From Cristatella mucedo (lineage: Eukaryota > Bryozoa > Phylactolaemata > Cristatellidae), in assembly GCA_009760855.2 (NCBI GenBank), contig WPIO01000005.1, positions 13,072,001 to 13,136,000 of the forward strand: a DNA stretch of 64,000 nucleotides, given 5' to 3'. A program made the translations under genes and the position numbers. Below are positions 10,926 through 23,204 of the stretch, one piece after another. The notes below the pieces were generated by a model. The model worked only from the letters and a program-made list of their open reading frames with translations, ran no database searches and was not told where the DNA came from. Numbering within the stretch: the stretch's first letter is position 1; each line of letters begins with the position of its first letter.

Positions 10926-11539
10926 TCGCAGCTTGTAATGGGTGGCTCTTGAACAGGCACTGAGAAGATAGACCAGCGAGTGAGATGGAATCGAGATCCA
11001 AATTTGCCTAGCTTATGGCGGACAATTTTTTCGAGCGGGATTTGGAGCGGATTCGTGATCGCGCGCGGCACAGTTTATAAGCGGGCGGCTTCGATGCCCT
11101 GCGGCGAGCAAGCGGCGGTCTTCAGTTACCACGCGGGCCTACTTCTTACCAATTGAGAGCCTAGGTAGTGCTGTTTTGTGAACTTCTGAGAGGCCGGTAC
11201 GTATTGTTACGCATCGTATACAGCTCTTTCTGTTCCCTGCGGCTGCTGCAAATCCTATGACAGACCTCAAAGGCCATATTTGTCTGGGATGCGCAAATAC
11301 GAACGCATGATTGTGGCTCAATAATATGCTGCCTTTCCTTTTTTCATCGATCCCTCTCACCGGTCTGTCTATTTGGCGATCGTGACCTATAAACAGCATT
11401 TTGTTTTATTGAGTAGCCCCTTCTTACGGCGCTGGCTGCACTGCCAACTAGGACCGTTCTCTCTCGTACGATACCCCAGTGCGGCCTTCGCGCGCTGCAC
11501 TTGGGATGGTTTATTATACAACGGCTAACGGTAACAACG

Positions 11540-11676
11540 GCTGATTCGGCCCAGTGCTTACGGTGCTCGCCCCGACCGAGGTCTGGCCAAGGTCGTGGGC
11601 TCGAGCTCCGAGGTGTTTGTGAAGCGCCTGAATAGAGGTTAAGTTCTCGTACCGCGTCATACAAATGAAATATACA
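11540..11676 (+). mobile_element. SINE-A copy
   Basis: The head carries CGGCCCAGTGCTTACGG (A box) and GTGGGCTCGAGCTCCG (B box). It is followed by GTGAAGCGCCTGAATAGAGG, TTAAGTTCTC and a short A/T tail. Confidence 0.75.
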
Positions 11677-12294
11677 TTTTTTAGCAGCCTCGGCGAGAGC
11701 CATCTGTGGCGTAAGATTTCGTGGGAGGTCGGCGGATGCCGTAGCTCACTCAGTGGTCGTCTGCTTGGAGTCTCTTAGGCAGCCCCGTGACCCCGTCTAC
11801 TTTCGAGAAATCCCGCCTCAGGCCCGCGCCGACTTCCACTCCGACTGGCTCGGCGCGAGAGTGGCTTGCAGCAGCGAGAGATTCGCCTCCGAAATGAATC
11901 GAGACGTTTGCCGGCGTTTGCCAGGAGCGTGAGGTCGCGTTCGGCAGGCTGAGCCTCGATGACCCTCATGCTTTTCTTTCGTCGCCGCCAGTGATAGCGA
12001 TAGCTTTTCTTTCGTCGCCGCCAGCGCCGCCGATAATGCGATCCGAGGCACCTCTCCAGCCCCGCCAGCGCCGGCGCCTCTCCAGCCCCGTCCAGCATCG
12101 GCGCTGTCCGTCTTCCCGCCAAGGCCTCGGGGCTCTCGCTATTGCGGCCGTTTGCGAGTGCTGCGTCGTCGGCGAGCGCAACGGCTACGCACGCCCTTCC
12201 ACGATCCGCCGCCGCCGCTGGGCAACCGCAGCCGCTGCAGCAGCTCGTCCACCCTCGATCCCGCATTCGCACCGTCGTTTCGCTCCTTTCTCAG

Positions 12295-13076
12295 ATTCGG
12301 TCCGCGGCGTGCCGATCACGGAAGTGAACGACGACGACTTTGTCTGCGTGGACGAGCAGCACCATCTGAAAGTCGCTGTCGGCGTCTCGGCCACGCTGCT
12401 CGCGCTCACGCTGCTCTTCGTCGGCTTGACGTACCGCTACTTCAGCACGATCAAGATAATCCTGTACGCCAAATTCTACTGGCACCCGTTCGATCGCATC
12501 GACGAGCAGGCCGACGCGTCGATGCAGTACGACGTGTTCGTGTCGTACAGCAGCCACGACTGCGACTGGGTTCTCGGCACGCTGTGTGCCGTGCTCGAGA
12601 AGCGCGTTGTGCCGCCGCTGCGCACGTGCGTGCACGACAAGGACTTTACCGTCGGCTGCAGCATACACGACAACATACTCGCCTCGGTGCGCCGCAGTCG
12701 GCGAATGGTCGTCGTGCTGTCGGAGAGCTTCGTGCAAAGCGACTGGTGCATGCTCGAGTTCCGCACGGCGCACGAGAAGGTGATGAAGGAGCGAGGCGCC
12801 TACCTGGTCGTCGTCCTGCTCGACGACATCGACGTCGCGTCGCTCGATGAGAGCCTTCGCGCCTACCTGAGCACCAACACGTACCTGCACGTCGGCAACA
12901 GGTGGTTCTGGAGCAAGCTGCTCTACGCGATGCCGCAGGGCACGCGGCCGAGGCTCCACCCCGACCTGCCGCCGCCCAGCTCGCGGCGGCGGCCGCCAGG
13001 CGCCGCATGCTCCAAGGCGGACTGCGACGGCGGCGACGACGTCAAGGAGGCGTCGTTTGCTCTGGCACCCGTATAG
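12295..13076 (+). CDS. Toll receptor 1, transmembrane and TIR exon (3' end of gene)
   Basis: This last coding exon begins after CTCAG at 12294 in phase 1 and ends at TAG 13074-13076. It encodes a short juxtamembrane piece (GVPITEVNDDDFVCVDEQ), a ~23-residue transmembrane helix (VAVGVSATLLALTLLFVGL), and a cytoplasmic linker (ILYAKFYWHPFDR). A complete TIR domain follows: box 1 YDVFVSYSS, box 2 TCVHDKDFTVG, the SDWCMLEF segment, LVVVLLDD and box 3 RWFWSKL. A Pro/Arg-rich tail follows. In Toll receptors the TIR domain recruits MyD88-type adaptors and leads to NF-kB activation in immunity or development. The box-2 BB loop lacks the usual proline (DFTVG). The paralogue at 59 kb has DFGPG. The open frame extends upstream to 11991, but that part is intron. 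Confidence 0.92.
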
Positions 13077-13383
13077 GCGACTGTGGAGATCGAGGTGGCG
13101 AGCGTCGGGCGTCGATCCGACGAGTCTGGCATTCCGTGGTGGCAGCGCGGTCACACCCGGCCTACCGGTGGTGACCTCGAAGGTCGCTCTCAGCCAGAGT
13201 CTGAGCGGAGGGAACTTCCCGAGCCGGCGCCGAGCCGCAATGAACCCACATCCATCCAGAAGGGGACCACACGATGCACTACGTTAGTTTACTGGCGGCG
13301 CGTCAGGCTGTCAGACTGTCACACGTAGTGTCAGGTCATCAGACTGTCTGGCAGTCGGCTGCAGTCATTCGTCTGCGTGGCAC

Positions 13384-13385
<2 letters not shown>

Positions 13386-13414
<29 letters not shown>
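13386..13414 (+). repeat. (GT)n microsatellite
   Basis: About 14 GT units, directly adjoining the tail end of a - strand L2-A fragment. Confidence 0.95.
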
Positions 13415-13417
<3 letters not shown>

Positions 13418-13872
13418 TATAACGCCATCAGGGAACCACACTTTTTGTAGGCAGTTTACATATACCGTATAAGAATCTCGTCAACAAGTTGGTGACAACA
13501 TGCAGTTTCAGCACGCATTATCACACGTAAAGGATAACTCACGCGGACCCAGGAAGTGCTTTGTGCGAAAAGGTGCGTGTTTAGCTTCGATTTAAATGTT
13601 ATCTAGTCACGAGGACGTCAGTTGAGAGTGAGTTAACGGATTTGGGAGCATAAGACCTAAAGGTACGATCCACAGAAAACTTGAGCTTGGTTTGGCGCTG
13701 TTAAACAATTTGATTCAAAACAGCGGGTATCGATACTAAGCCTGATTGGGGAGTGGTTTTGATACGTAGGCTGGAGCAAGAGAATTAAGGGACCCGAAAG
13801 TCAGAGATAAAGCACCTTGAATTCGACACGCTGCTTGATGGGGTGCCGGTACAGGTCGGCGAGAAGTGGTGT
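13415..13872 (-). mobile_element. L2-A LINE, 3' part (interrupted copy, distal piece)
   Basis: Read on the - strand, this is the 3' untranslated region and the end of the reverse transcriptase frame. Residues like LPVPHQAA.RI and SLTFGSLNSLAPAYVS match the HWLPVKQ...[10 protein letters not shown] region of the better copies. The copy continues at 14306 after a solo LTR insertion. It is old and carries frameshifts. Confidence 0.7.
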
Positions 13873-14301
13873 TGTAGGGGCGCGGGCGCGAGATGGCGGC
13901 TCGACGAAGATGAGCGTTGCCCCGCACAAGTGAGTTGTGGCGTTGACGACGGCTCTACGAAATCATACGCAGGCATTACAAGCGTGCGAGCGTGCATACG
14001 GAAGTAGAAGCCGTCGTGGAAGCTGCTCCGGAGCGCGTGGAGAGAAGAGAAGAGCAAGTGAGCGAGAAGAAGGGGAGAGCGAAGGGATAGCGTTCGTACA
14101 GGCCGACGAACAGGCAGAAAGTTCCTTGATGCCGACTAGCGTGGTCGCGCTACCGCAGCTGACCCCTTCATCCAGCTTAGTTAGCCGGTACTCTACATCG
14201 GCAGCTCCTAGTGAGGCGGTACTCAGCCCGCCTGTTGGCCTGGCGGAGTGATGTGAGTCCGGCTGTGGAGGAATGACATTGTGGGAGTGGCCACGCCCGC
14301 A
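13873..14301. mobile_element. Solo LTR, 429 bp, with GTGT target duplication
   Basis: The element begins TGTAGGGGCG and ends CACGCCCGCA. GTGT occurs on both sides (13869-13872 and 14302-14305). Removing the element and one GTGT restores the continuous L2-A sequence (AAGTGGTGTAATGTGG), which other copies show uninterrupted. This proves an insertion and fixes both borders. TG...CA ends and a 4-bp duplication indicate a long terminal repeat left by recombination of an LTR retrotransposon. Open frames inside are not recognisable. Confidence 0.7.
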
Positions 14302-14305
14302 GTGT

Positions 14306-14815
14306 AATGTGGTCACTGCGACCCTCATCACAGATAAGCCTGGCTCATTGTTTTGTGCCAACTGTAAGCTCCTGGTTGCACAGGCGGGAAGACTGCAAGC
14401 AGTCAGTTACAGAAGCCGAGATGGGATGTCGCAAATGCATAGGCCAGCATGGATATGACGTACCTGTCTAAGCAAGCCCAAATTTCTGTAATGTGATGCA
14501 GCAAATAGTAGGTAAACTTGACTGCGTAGCTGATGTGATCGTCCAGTGAAAGGTCACCTTGAAATAGGGCACCGAGATTTCGTACAGATGACCCCGGGAG
14601 ATATGCTGGGGAGCCTAGTTTCAGCGTTAAGCATTCCGATTTCTGAATCACATACAGTTTGCACATAGTTAATAACTTGGTTTTATCTTCGATCCATTTT
14701 ATCCATACCCAGCAACGATCCAAGTGCGAATGCTGGAAATACATGTAGCGAATGTTACAAATAAAGTACACGAAGCCGAGTGGATTAGACTCCGCTGGAA
14801 GGCTGGAAAGGATCA
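14306..14815 (-). mobile_element. L2-A LINE (interrupted copy, proximal piece)
   Basis: This continues the copy at 13415. The - strand frame includes LTMCKLYVIQKSECLTLKLG, RNLGALFQGDLSLDDHIS and SAVKFTYYLLHHITEIWACLDR. These correspond to the [17 protein letters not shown]...[13 protein letters not shown] region in the long copies. It is 5'-truncated near 14815. Confidence 0.72.
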
Positions 14816-14865
14816 CAGCATTGCCACAGTTTATGTCGTCTGTAAAGTGACTCGAGAGAGATTTA

Positions 14866-17072
14866 ATAATAATGTTAATATAATAATAACGTACTTGATA
14901 AATCGCCCTCAGATAACTTAATCTCTTTCTAGGCGCTTTACATTTGCTGCAAAGGGAAATGCAATTGAATGGTGAGTAATATCATGCTTGAAAAACAAAC
15001 AAAATCAATAACATGGTTAGGGGTGACACGCACAGGGTCAGCATGCAAATGTGGTTAGTGGCAGCATGCACAGTGTCAAAACCCATAAGCACGTGATGGA
15101 CGAATCATAGGGACCCACTAAATGCTGTCCTAAATAGGTGTGTTTTTAAGTTCCTTTTAAATGTGGTCAGGTCAGGGGATGTTCTGACGCAGGTCGGGAG
15201 GGAGTTCCAGGCTTTGGGAGCATACGAACTAAATGCACGGTCTCCAAAGAATTTGAGGTTTGTACGAGGTATTTCTAGACTGTTGGATTCCGAAAAGTGG
15301 GTGGTACGATGCTTGGCCTGATGGGGGAGTATGTCGGAGAGATAGGCTGGAGCCATAGAATGAAGGGACCTAAAAGTGAGCGACAAGACGTTGAAGTCAA
15401 TCCATTGCTTGACTGGTAGCCAGTGCAGGTCGTCGAGAAGTGGAGTAACGTGGCAACCGCGAGGCTCACGACAGACAAGCCTAGCTGCAGAGTTTTGCAC
15501 CAGCTGCAATCGCCTGATCGCACATGCTGGTAGGCCAGTAAGCAGTGAGTTGCAGAAGTCGAGACGAGATGTCACGAATGCATGGACCAACTTGGACGTG
15601 GTATCCTTATCTAAACAAGCCCGAATTTTAGCAATATTATGAAGCTGGAAATAGGCAGATTTGACCGTGGAGCTGATATGGTCGTCTAACGAGAGGTCGC
15701 TTTGGAATACGACACCTAGATTTCGAGCTGATTCGACAGGAGATATGCTGGCAGAGCCAATTTTGAGAGTCAGCCTTTCCAATCTCTGGATCACACTGGG
15801 TTTGCCCATAACTAGTAAGTTAGTTTTGTCATCGTTTAGTTTTAGAAAATTTGCTGCCATCCATGTGCGGATGTCATCAATGCATGCAGCAAGTGAGTTT
15901 AGAGAATTTGAGGTGCTCGAAGGCTGTGAGGGATCAAAGCAAAGGTACAACTGAGTGTCATCCTCATAGAAGTGAAAGCCTAGATTGTGCTTGGCAATCA
16001 CATCAGCGAGAGGGAGAGTATAAACCGGGAAAAGAACCGGACCTAGCACTGAGCACTGAGGTACTCCATATTTTAGAGGTACTTCAGATGATCTTTGTCC
16101 ATTCACGTCAATACTCTGGAGTCTCCCACTGAGATATGACCTGAACCACTGCAGAGCAGTGCCAGTGATGCCCAGGCGAAATGAGAGGCGCTCTAGAAGA
16201 ACTTTGTGATCGATGGTATCAAAAGCTGCCGAAAGATCGAGCAAAACAAGAAGAGACACTCTACCCATGTCTGCATTCCTAAGTAGGTCGTTGTATACCC
16301 TAAGCAATGCTGACTCTGTGGAGTGATTAGCTCTAAAGCCAGACTGGAACTTGCTAGCAAGGTGTGAGGTTTCGATATATGAGTTTAGCTGGTCTGCCAC
16401 GACCCGTTGCAGTGTCTTTGATAGAAATGGTAGAAGGGAGACTGGGCGGTAGTTGCTTAAGTCCTCTTGGTCTAGTGTTGCTTTCTTGAGGAGAGGCCTG
16501 ACTACAGCTTTTTTGAAAGGTGCTGGGACATGACCTGAGGCTAATGACATATTAATGATGTTAGTTATACATGGCAGCAGCAGATCAATGCAACGTAGGA
16601 GCAGGACAGTGGGAATAGGGTCCAGAGGACTTGTTGTCTTCTTTGATTGAGATACGAACTTTAGGACTAGATCACTAGTGACTTGCTTAAATGCAGACAT
16701 TGAGGTGCAGCCAGGAACCGAGGAACAGCATTCTAGTGGGGAGGTTGTCATCGCAGGGATGGATTCCCTGATCTTGTCTATCTTCTGCACAAAGAATCGA
16801 GAGAAGCGATCGGCTAGATCATCACAAGGATCATCAGGCAAGGAGCTAATCTGGGAACGGCTGAGGAGATGGTTTATTGTCGACACCAGCATTTTTGGAT
16901 TGTGCATCTGTGATTCAACAATGTTTCTATAGAAGCTAGACTTGGCCTTTGCTAGGTTCGATTGGTACGACTTACAGTAGTCTTCATATGCCTGTCGATG
17001 GACAGTTAGTCCGGATCTTTTGTATGCTTTTTCAAGTTTCGTTTAGTAGACCTGGCTAGTTTAATGTCTGTG
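14866..17072 (-). mobile_element. L2-A LINE copy 1 (5'-truncated)
   Basis: This is a non-LTR retrotransposon of the L2/CR1 clade. On the - strand it starts at about 17072 in the linker between endonuclease and reverse transcriptase (TDIKLARSTKR). It contains the complete RT frame and a ~240-bp 3' untranslated region, and ends near 14866 in TAT/TAA triplets. The apurinic-like endonuclease is missing. The 5' end is fused directly to an oppositely oriented L2-A tail (17073-17115). Confidence 0.88.
15105..16907 (-). CDS. L2-A reverse transcriptase, copy 1 (600 codons open)
   Basis: This is the RT and C-terminal part of the L2-clade ORF2 protein, which copies the LINE RNA at the genomic target. 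Motifs in order are [57 protein letters not shown], the PQG.VLGP region, the FYADD active site and [10 protein letters not shown]. The C-terminal section has [21 protein letters not shown] and [10 protein letters not shown]. The methionine at 16907 is internal: homologous coding continues upstream with a 1-nt shift near 17045. Two key sites differ from the other copies. The active site reads FYEDD instead of FYADD, and PQGS is PQCS. The protein is therefore probably inactive although open. Confidence 0.85.
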   Translation of the reverse strand: MHNPKMLVSTINHLLSRSQISSLPDDPCDDLADRFSRFFVQKIDKIRESIPAMTTSPLECCSSVPGCTSMSAFKQVTSDLVLKFVSQSKKTTSPLDPIPTVLLLRCIDLLLPCITNIINMSLASGHVPAPFKKAVVRPLLKKATLDQEDLSNYRPVSLLPFLSKTLQRVVADQLNSYIETSHLASKFQSGFRANHSTESALLRVYNDLLRNADMGRVSLLVLLDLSAAFDTIDHKVLLERLSFRLGITGTALQWFRSYLSGRLQSIDVNGQRSSEVPLKYGVPQCSVLGPVLFPVYTLPLADVIAKHNLGFHFYEDDTQLYLCFDPSQPSSTSNSLNSLAACIDDIRTWMAANFLKLNDDKTNLLVMGKPSVIQRLERLTLKIGSASISPVESARNLGVVFQSDLSLDDHISSTVKSAYFQLHNIAKIRACLDKDTTSKLVHAFVTSRLDFCNSLLTGLPACAIRRLQLVQNSAARLVCREPRGCHVTPLLDDLHWLPVKQWIDFNVLSLTFRSLHSMAPAYLSDILPHQAKHRTTHFSESNSLEIPRTNLKFFGDRAFSSYAPKAWNSLPTCVRTSPDLTTFKRNLKTHLFRTAFSGSL

Positions 17073-17160
17073 GTTTAGTTCTCTGAGGGCACTACACAAA
17101 TGTACTATTATTATTCGCATAGAAATGAAAGCCTAGATTGTGGTCAGTGACTACACCGAT
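17073..17160 (+). mobile_element. Inverted L2-A tail plus small L2-A fragment
   Basis: Bases 17073-17115 are an L2-A 3' end on the + strand (GTTCTCTGAGGGCACTACAC, then ATTATTATT). Bases 17116-17160 are 45 bp of - strand L2-A reverse transcriptase around the NLGFHFYA motif. Together with copy 1 they form a head-on arrangement of tail and truncated body. Confidence 0.65.
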
Positions 17161-18013
17161 CGTGCTTACGTCAGCGCTACCTTCTGCTAGCCTCCCGTCT
17201 TGTTTCTGCAACGAGGCGTTCGCCTTGCGCCGAATTCCTCCGACTCTCTCGCTTCCCGTGGGGGGTGGGGGGCTTCCTCGAGATTCTCGCGAGATTCCGC
17301 CCGAGTCTGACGAGATCTCCCGAGCCGGAGGGGGGTGTGACAGCGGCGGCAGAGGTGGTGGCAGGGGGGGGGGGCGAGACATGCAGCCTGCGACTACGCT
17401 AAGCCTCGAGTCGGAAGGGACGACTCGTGTCGTTGACCCAAGTCGTAGTATTTACAGACCCAAGTAGTAGTATTTACAGCTGTAGCGACCTACGAACGAA
17501 AGTGGGTACAAGCGCTGTGCTCGTAATGGCGCCAGTCTTGGCCGACGCATGGCCGGCGTCCCGCTGGCGTCTCGAAGAATCGCAGCAAGCGAAGCGTCAC
17601 TCGTCGAATGCACGCGACTCTTAGCGCTGCCTGTGCATTCTCCGCTGCAGCAGGGCATACATAGGGCAGCGATACAGATAAAGCAGCTCATATCTTCAAA
17701 AAAAGAAAGTCCGTGTCCAGTCAGCGCAGAAGTCAGCCTATTCGATCGGCGGTGCACAGCTTTGCAAGCTTTGGCTGGCGTCAAGCGCTCAGCCAAAGCT
17801 TGCAAAGCTCTCCGAGCCCTAACGAAGTGCGAAGGACCAATCGAGCTGTGATTTCTGCGGGGGCTAACCCCAGATTATAGCTTGAGCGGTTCCGACTCAT
17901 CATTAGTTTACTATAATTCAGGGACCACCGCGAAGAGCATCCAGGCAATAGTCGTAGTCTGGCTGATGTGGCGTGCCAAACTTTCAGCAGTCCATTCGCA
18001 GACGAGCTCATTA
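17161..18013. other. No gene recognised; GC-rich stretch, short duplications
   Basis: The first 240 bp is GC-rich with poly-G runs at 17262-17272 and 17366-17376. A 21-bp direct duplication (ACCCAAGT.GTAGTATTTAC) lies at 17440-17478. A perfect hairpin is listed separately. No protein family is recognisable. Confidence 0.4.
17758..17809. repeat. Perfect 20-bp inverted repeat, 12-nt loop
   Basis: The arm AGCTTTGCAAGCTTTGGCTG at 17758-17777 is repeated exactly as its reverse complement at 17790-17809, with spacer 17778-17789. No protein frame or known transposon end accounts for it. Confidence 0.9.
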
Positions 18014-18158
18014 CAAATATTAAAATAGCCGATTTAACAAACTCTTTTGTATTTCGGGGCAAGGGAGCCCTACGTCCCGAGGTCGTGCTTTTGAATCCTG
18101 CAATGGGTGATTCTTTATCGCTGCTGCAAGCGGCGGTGATAGCCGTAAAGGCTCTTAA
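18014..18158 (+). mobile_element. SINE-B fragment
   Basis: A B box (TTTTGAATCCTGCAATGGG) is followed by GTGATTCTTTATCGCTGCTG and GGCGGTGATAGCCGTAAAGG. The start is rearranged: a piece of 3' end sequence (GCCGATTTAAC) precedes the head. Confidence 0.65.
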
Positions 18159-18165
18159 TAACAAT

Positions 18166-18420
18166 AATAATAATAATGCACTTGATAAAGCGCTCTCAGA
18201 GAACTCTCTCTCTCTCTCTCTCTCTCTCTAGGTGCTTTACATTTGCTGCAGAGGGAAATGTAATTGAATGGTGAGTAATATCATGCTTGATAAACAAACA
18301 ACATGAATAACATTATTAGGGGTGACATGCACAGGGTCAGCATGCAAGTGTGGTTAGTGGCAGCACGCACAGTGTCAGCACGCATAAGCACGTGAAGGAC
18401 GAATCACAGAAGCACGAATC
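18166..18420 (-). mobile_element. L2-A 3' untranslated region
   Basis: An ~250-bp 3' end only, with the AATAATAATAATG tail at 18166. A (CT)n expansion at 18204-18229 replaces part of the usual AATCTCTTTCTAGG stem. Confidence 0.78.
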
Positions 18421-18437
18421 ACTATATTAAAGAGACT

Positions 18438-18570
18438 GTTAAATCAACTAGCCCCAAAGGCGGCTGTCACCGCCACTTGCAGTTGGCAATGAAGGATTGC
18501 TCAATTGCAGGATTCGAACGACCTCGGTCGTTAAGAGCGAGTACCTCACCTCCGGGGCTTGCCCATTGGC
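18438..18570 (-). mobile_element. SINE-B fragment
   Basis: On the - strand the order is a degraded A box, GACCGAGGTCGTTCGAATCC (B box), then the ATTGCCAACTGCAAG body, GTGACAGCCG and GTTGATTTAACAGT. Confidence 0.65.
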
Positions 18571-20560
18571 AGCACACTGGCCGATAAGCAATGCAAGCGT
18601 CCGATGTCCAAACGACAGGAGTGCGTCGAGAGCAGTGGGTCCAGTCTCGACGACTCTCCCGACGGCCGCTTGTGAGCGATGGGCGTGAGCGTAGGCAAAA
18701 AATCTTCTCGGACCACTGTCGGCGGATGTGCTAGCACCATTCTCCCCAGTTAGAGGTAGGAAGTGCTTGCTCGCTTTGGCTTCCGTCAGCACTGGCTTTC
18801 GCAATTAATTCTGTCGATCGTCAAGCGAATTAGACAGGTATGCCACTGATGCAAACCAGTGCGTTCACGTGCATCTAGCGATGATCGGGCGAGCGATAAA
18901 CGAACCGGAAAGGTGTCACCTTGTGGGCGGTGCCTTTCCTGGGATGTTCGACACCATCTGGCGAGCGCTGCTCGGAGGCGCCAAATGGCGGGCTGCTACT
19001 CTGACGACCTGCAGCGCTGTCGGAGTCGGCCCCAAAGGGTGCATGCACCGTCTAGCTCCCGCGGACTGAGGATTGTCAAGATCCTGGACCCGGCTTTAAA
19101 TCAGCTCTACGTGCGGCAAAGAAGAGGCTTGAGCCCCGCAGCCAGCGCGAACTGTGCAGAGCACGCGATCCGAGATGATGAACGCGTGATGACTACTTTA
19201 CCGAGTGAAAAGTATGACTCGGCCTGGTAAGCCTCCTCCCCGTTCGTCACGTGTCTATAGCCATTGTCTCCCAGTCTGCACCGCTGACTGCAACTCCTCA
19301 AAGCCATGCAGACAAGGGAGTGTGTAATGGTGAAGAATTTTCTGTGGCCCACTCGTAGCTTCGAGCGACTGTCGGTGCGCGTACTCTACACAGAAAAAGC
19401 GAGAAGCAAAGCTAAGTCAAGAGGAAGTCGAACAATTGACTACCATGACAGTGGCAGTACAGGAAGTGCCTGACCCGACAGCCGGTAGAGATGATATCGT
19501 CGCTGCCACAATCTAAGGAGCGGTTACTCTGTACAGGACTGGACTGCAAAAGCTTCTGTCGCCAACAGTCTTTAAATGAAAGAAAGAGACAGCTAGGTAA
19601 TTGTCTCTAAAGGAGTTGAGGACATGAGAAAGCTGGCTCTGGTGCAACAGTTTATGTAATTACGAAAAAATTCAGTGGCAGCGAACCTCGCATGTTAAAC
19701 GCGTAAGAATTTCTGTTTGTGGCTTCTTTTGATAAACCAGAACTCATTGCTGCTATTGAGCATCTGAGTGACGAGACTGAATTTCTTGGATTTGAAGTGC
19801 AATCCTAATGGAAGTATTCTTATTTCGGCAGCCCTGAAAATTACTGGAGCTAGCAAGATCTTGATCTAATTTGTAAAAATTCGTCATGCTGTACAGGGAT
19901 CAAACGTATTTTTTTTATCTACGCGTCTGACGGCAGTCTTCTGAATGGAGCTATAAAGCGTCATTCGCTGCCGCGTTTGGGCTCTGAGGTCCTGGACTAA
20001 ATTTCTGGACACATATGTCATGATTGATAACATCAGAGTGCAATCGCAGTGCTGACTGACCCACTAAACCTAAGTGGGTTGTGGGCAAGAAAATGGTAGC
20101 CTGAAGATGTCATTACAAGGCTGAAGCTTTGCTTCTCCTTATCATTAGTCAGTCACTTCGTTGCTGAGGGGTTAATCTTAGCGCACTGCTTTGGTCTTTG
20201 CCTTTGGTTGTTTTGTTCGGTTCTCTATGGTCTTGCCTTAAGTCAACCCGGGAGTAATTTGCTGCTGCCCGTCGGGAGTAAGCTTCAAAACAGCGTGAGC
20301 TTAATCAGCCAGATTATGATCGGTATTCATTATTCGTGGTTCCTGATCTCTAACCAAGGCCGTATTAAAGCCGATGCATTGAAATAGGCTGGCAGTTATG
20401 TTTCCGGAGTTGCCCAAGGTATTTGAGCTGATCCCGATTGATTTGAGATGACGATGATAATGATAATAATTAATAATGTTAATAATAACAATAATGATAA
20501 TTTAATACTAATTTTTGGCTTAATACGGGCTTAATAACTAGACGAAATGCAAACATTAAA
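18571..20560. other. Mostly unique DNA; no gene recognised
   Basis: Short open frames only. Bases 19530-19640 resemble the L2-B LINE on the - strand (CTTCTGTCGCCAACAGTCTT), next to the region that in L2-B encodes the end of RT. Bases 20440-20510 are AT-rich with TAATAA triplets. Nothing else is recognisable. Confidence 0.45.
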
Positions 20561-20564
20561 ATAT

Positions 20565-20886
20565 ATAATTCATCTGCATAGCACCTAACGTAACTTAGTC
20601 TTCATCCATGCGCTTCGCATATGCCACAGGGCTCGAGCCAAAGACCTCGATTATCTAATGCATTCAACTGCTGGGTTTTAGCCTAGAGTTAAGGTGCTCG
20701 CTTTTCACGACTCAGGTCATGGGTTCGAGTCTTGCAGTGCGAAATTCTTTATTGCCCATTGCTAGCGGTAGTGATAGCCTATAAGGCTCTTCTGCGCTAT
20801 ATAGCTGAAGCTGTTAAATCAGCTAACCATTATTTACCTGGACCTCGGTCATCAAAGGCGAGCATCTTAATCCCTGGGTCAAACCA
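20565..20886. mobile_element. Cluster of three SINE pieces
   Basis: Bases 20565-20685 are a decayed SINE-A on the - strand. Bases 20686-20827 are a SINE-B on the + strand (B box GGGTTCGAGTCTTG, end GTTAAATCAGCTAACC). Bases 20838-20886 are a SINE-A head on the - strand (ACCTCGGTCATCAAAGGCGA). Confidence 0.65.
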
Positions 20887-21109
20887 GGGCGTCATAAATA
20901 GCCGCAATGAGTAGTTTCCTCTAAGCACTGTTTATGTAGCTGTGCGGGAACTGTGAGGAAAACCTGCACAATTCTGGAAGTTCTATTATGTCCATTAGGT
21001 TTCAATTTAGAGGACATTAAATGCACAGGAACATTGGATGGTTTGTAGCCGATTGATTTTCCTTTCGGCTGTAATTCTTTCGATGTCTAATCGGAGCATG
21101 GTCACGCGG

Positions 21110-21250
21110 CAGAAAGGCCACTGGATTTTGGATCGTGACAGCAAGCTTGCACTTGCCAATTTCGATGGTGACACGGCTTACCTGAGGAAAGTCGCTCCAC
21201 GAGGAAGCGAGTACGACGAAGGCTACCAGTTTGCTTGTCATGGAAGCGGC
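21110..21250 (-). other. Short reading frame shared with 29440-29570
   Basis: The - strand frame SKLVAFVVLASSWSDFPQVS followed by RVTIEIGK resembles the + strand frame at 29440 (VLVVVNLHFVDFSQVVSVT, then VKIS). It is probably a piece of an unclassified repeat or a duplicated gene. The family is not known to me. Confidence 0.3.
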
Positions 21251-21289
21251 AGGAACTAAATAGAGCGAGAGAGGCGGAGGCTGCGAGTT

Positions 21290-23204
<1,915 letters not shown>

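Noticed and set aside
11991-12294. N-terminal extension of the TIR ORF as coding sequence
   Set aside because: The frame upstream of the CTCAG acceptor is Ser/Arg/Pro-rich without homology, while the acceptor matches the phase of the LRR exon and the paralogous gene.
12185-13154. Long antisense and alternative-frame ORFs over the TIR exons (for example 12291-13154 - and 58648-59838 +)
   Set aside because: High GC removes stop codons in shadow frames. The correct frames encode a complete transmembrane/TIR domain, and the shadows show only low-complexity Arg/Ala sequence.
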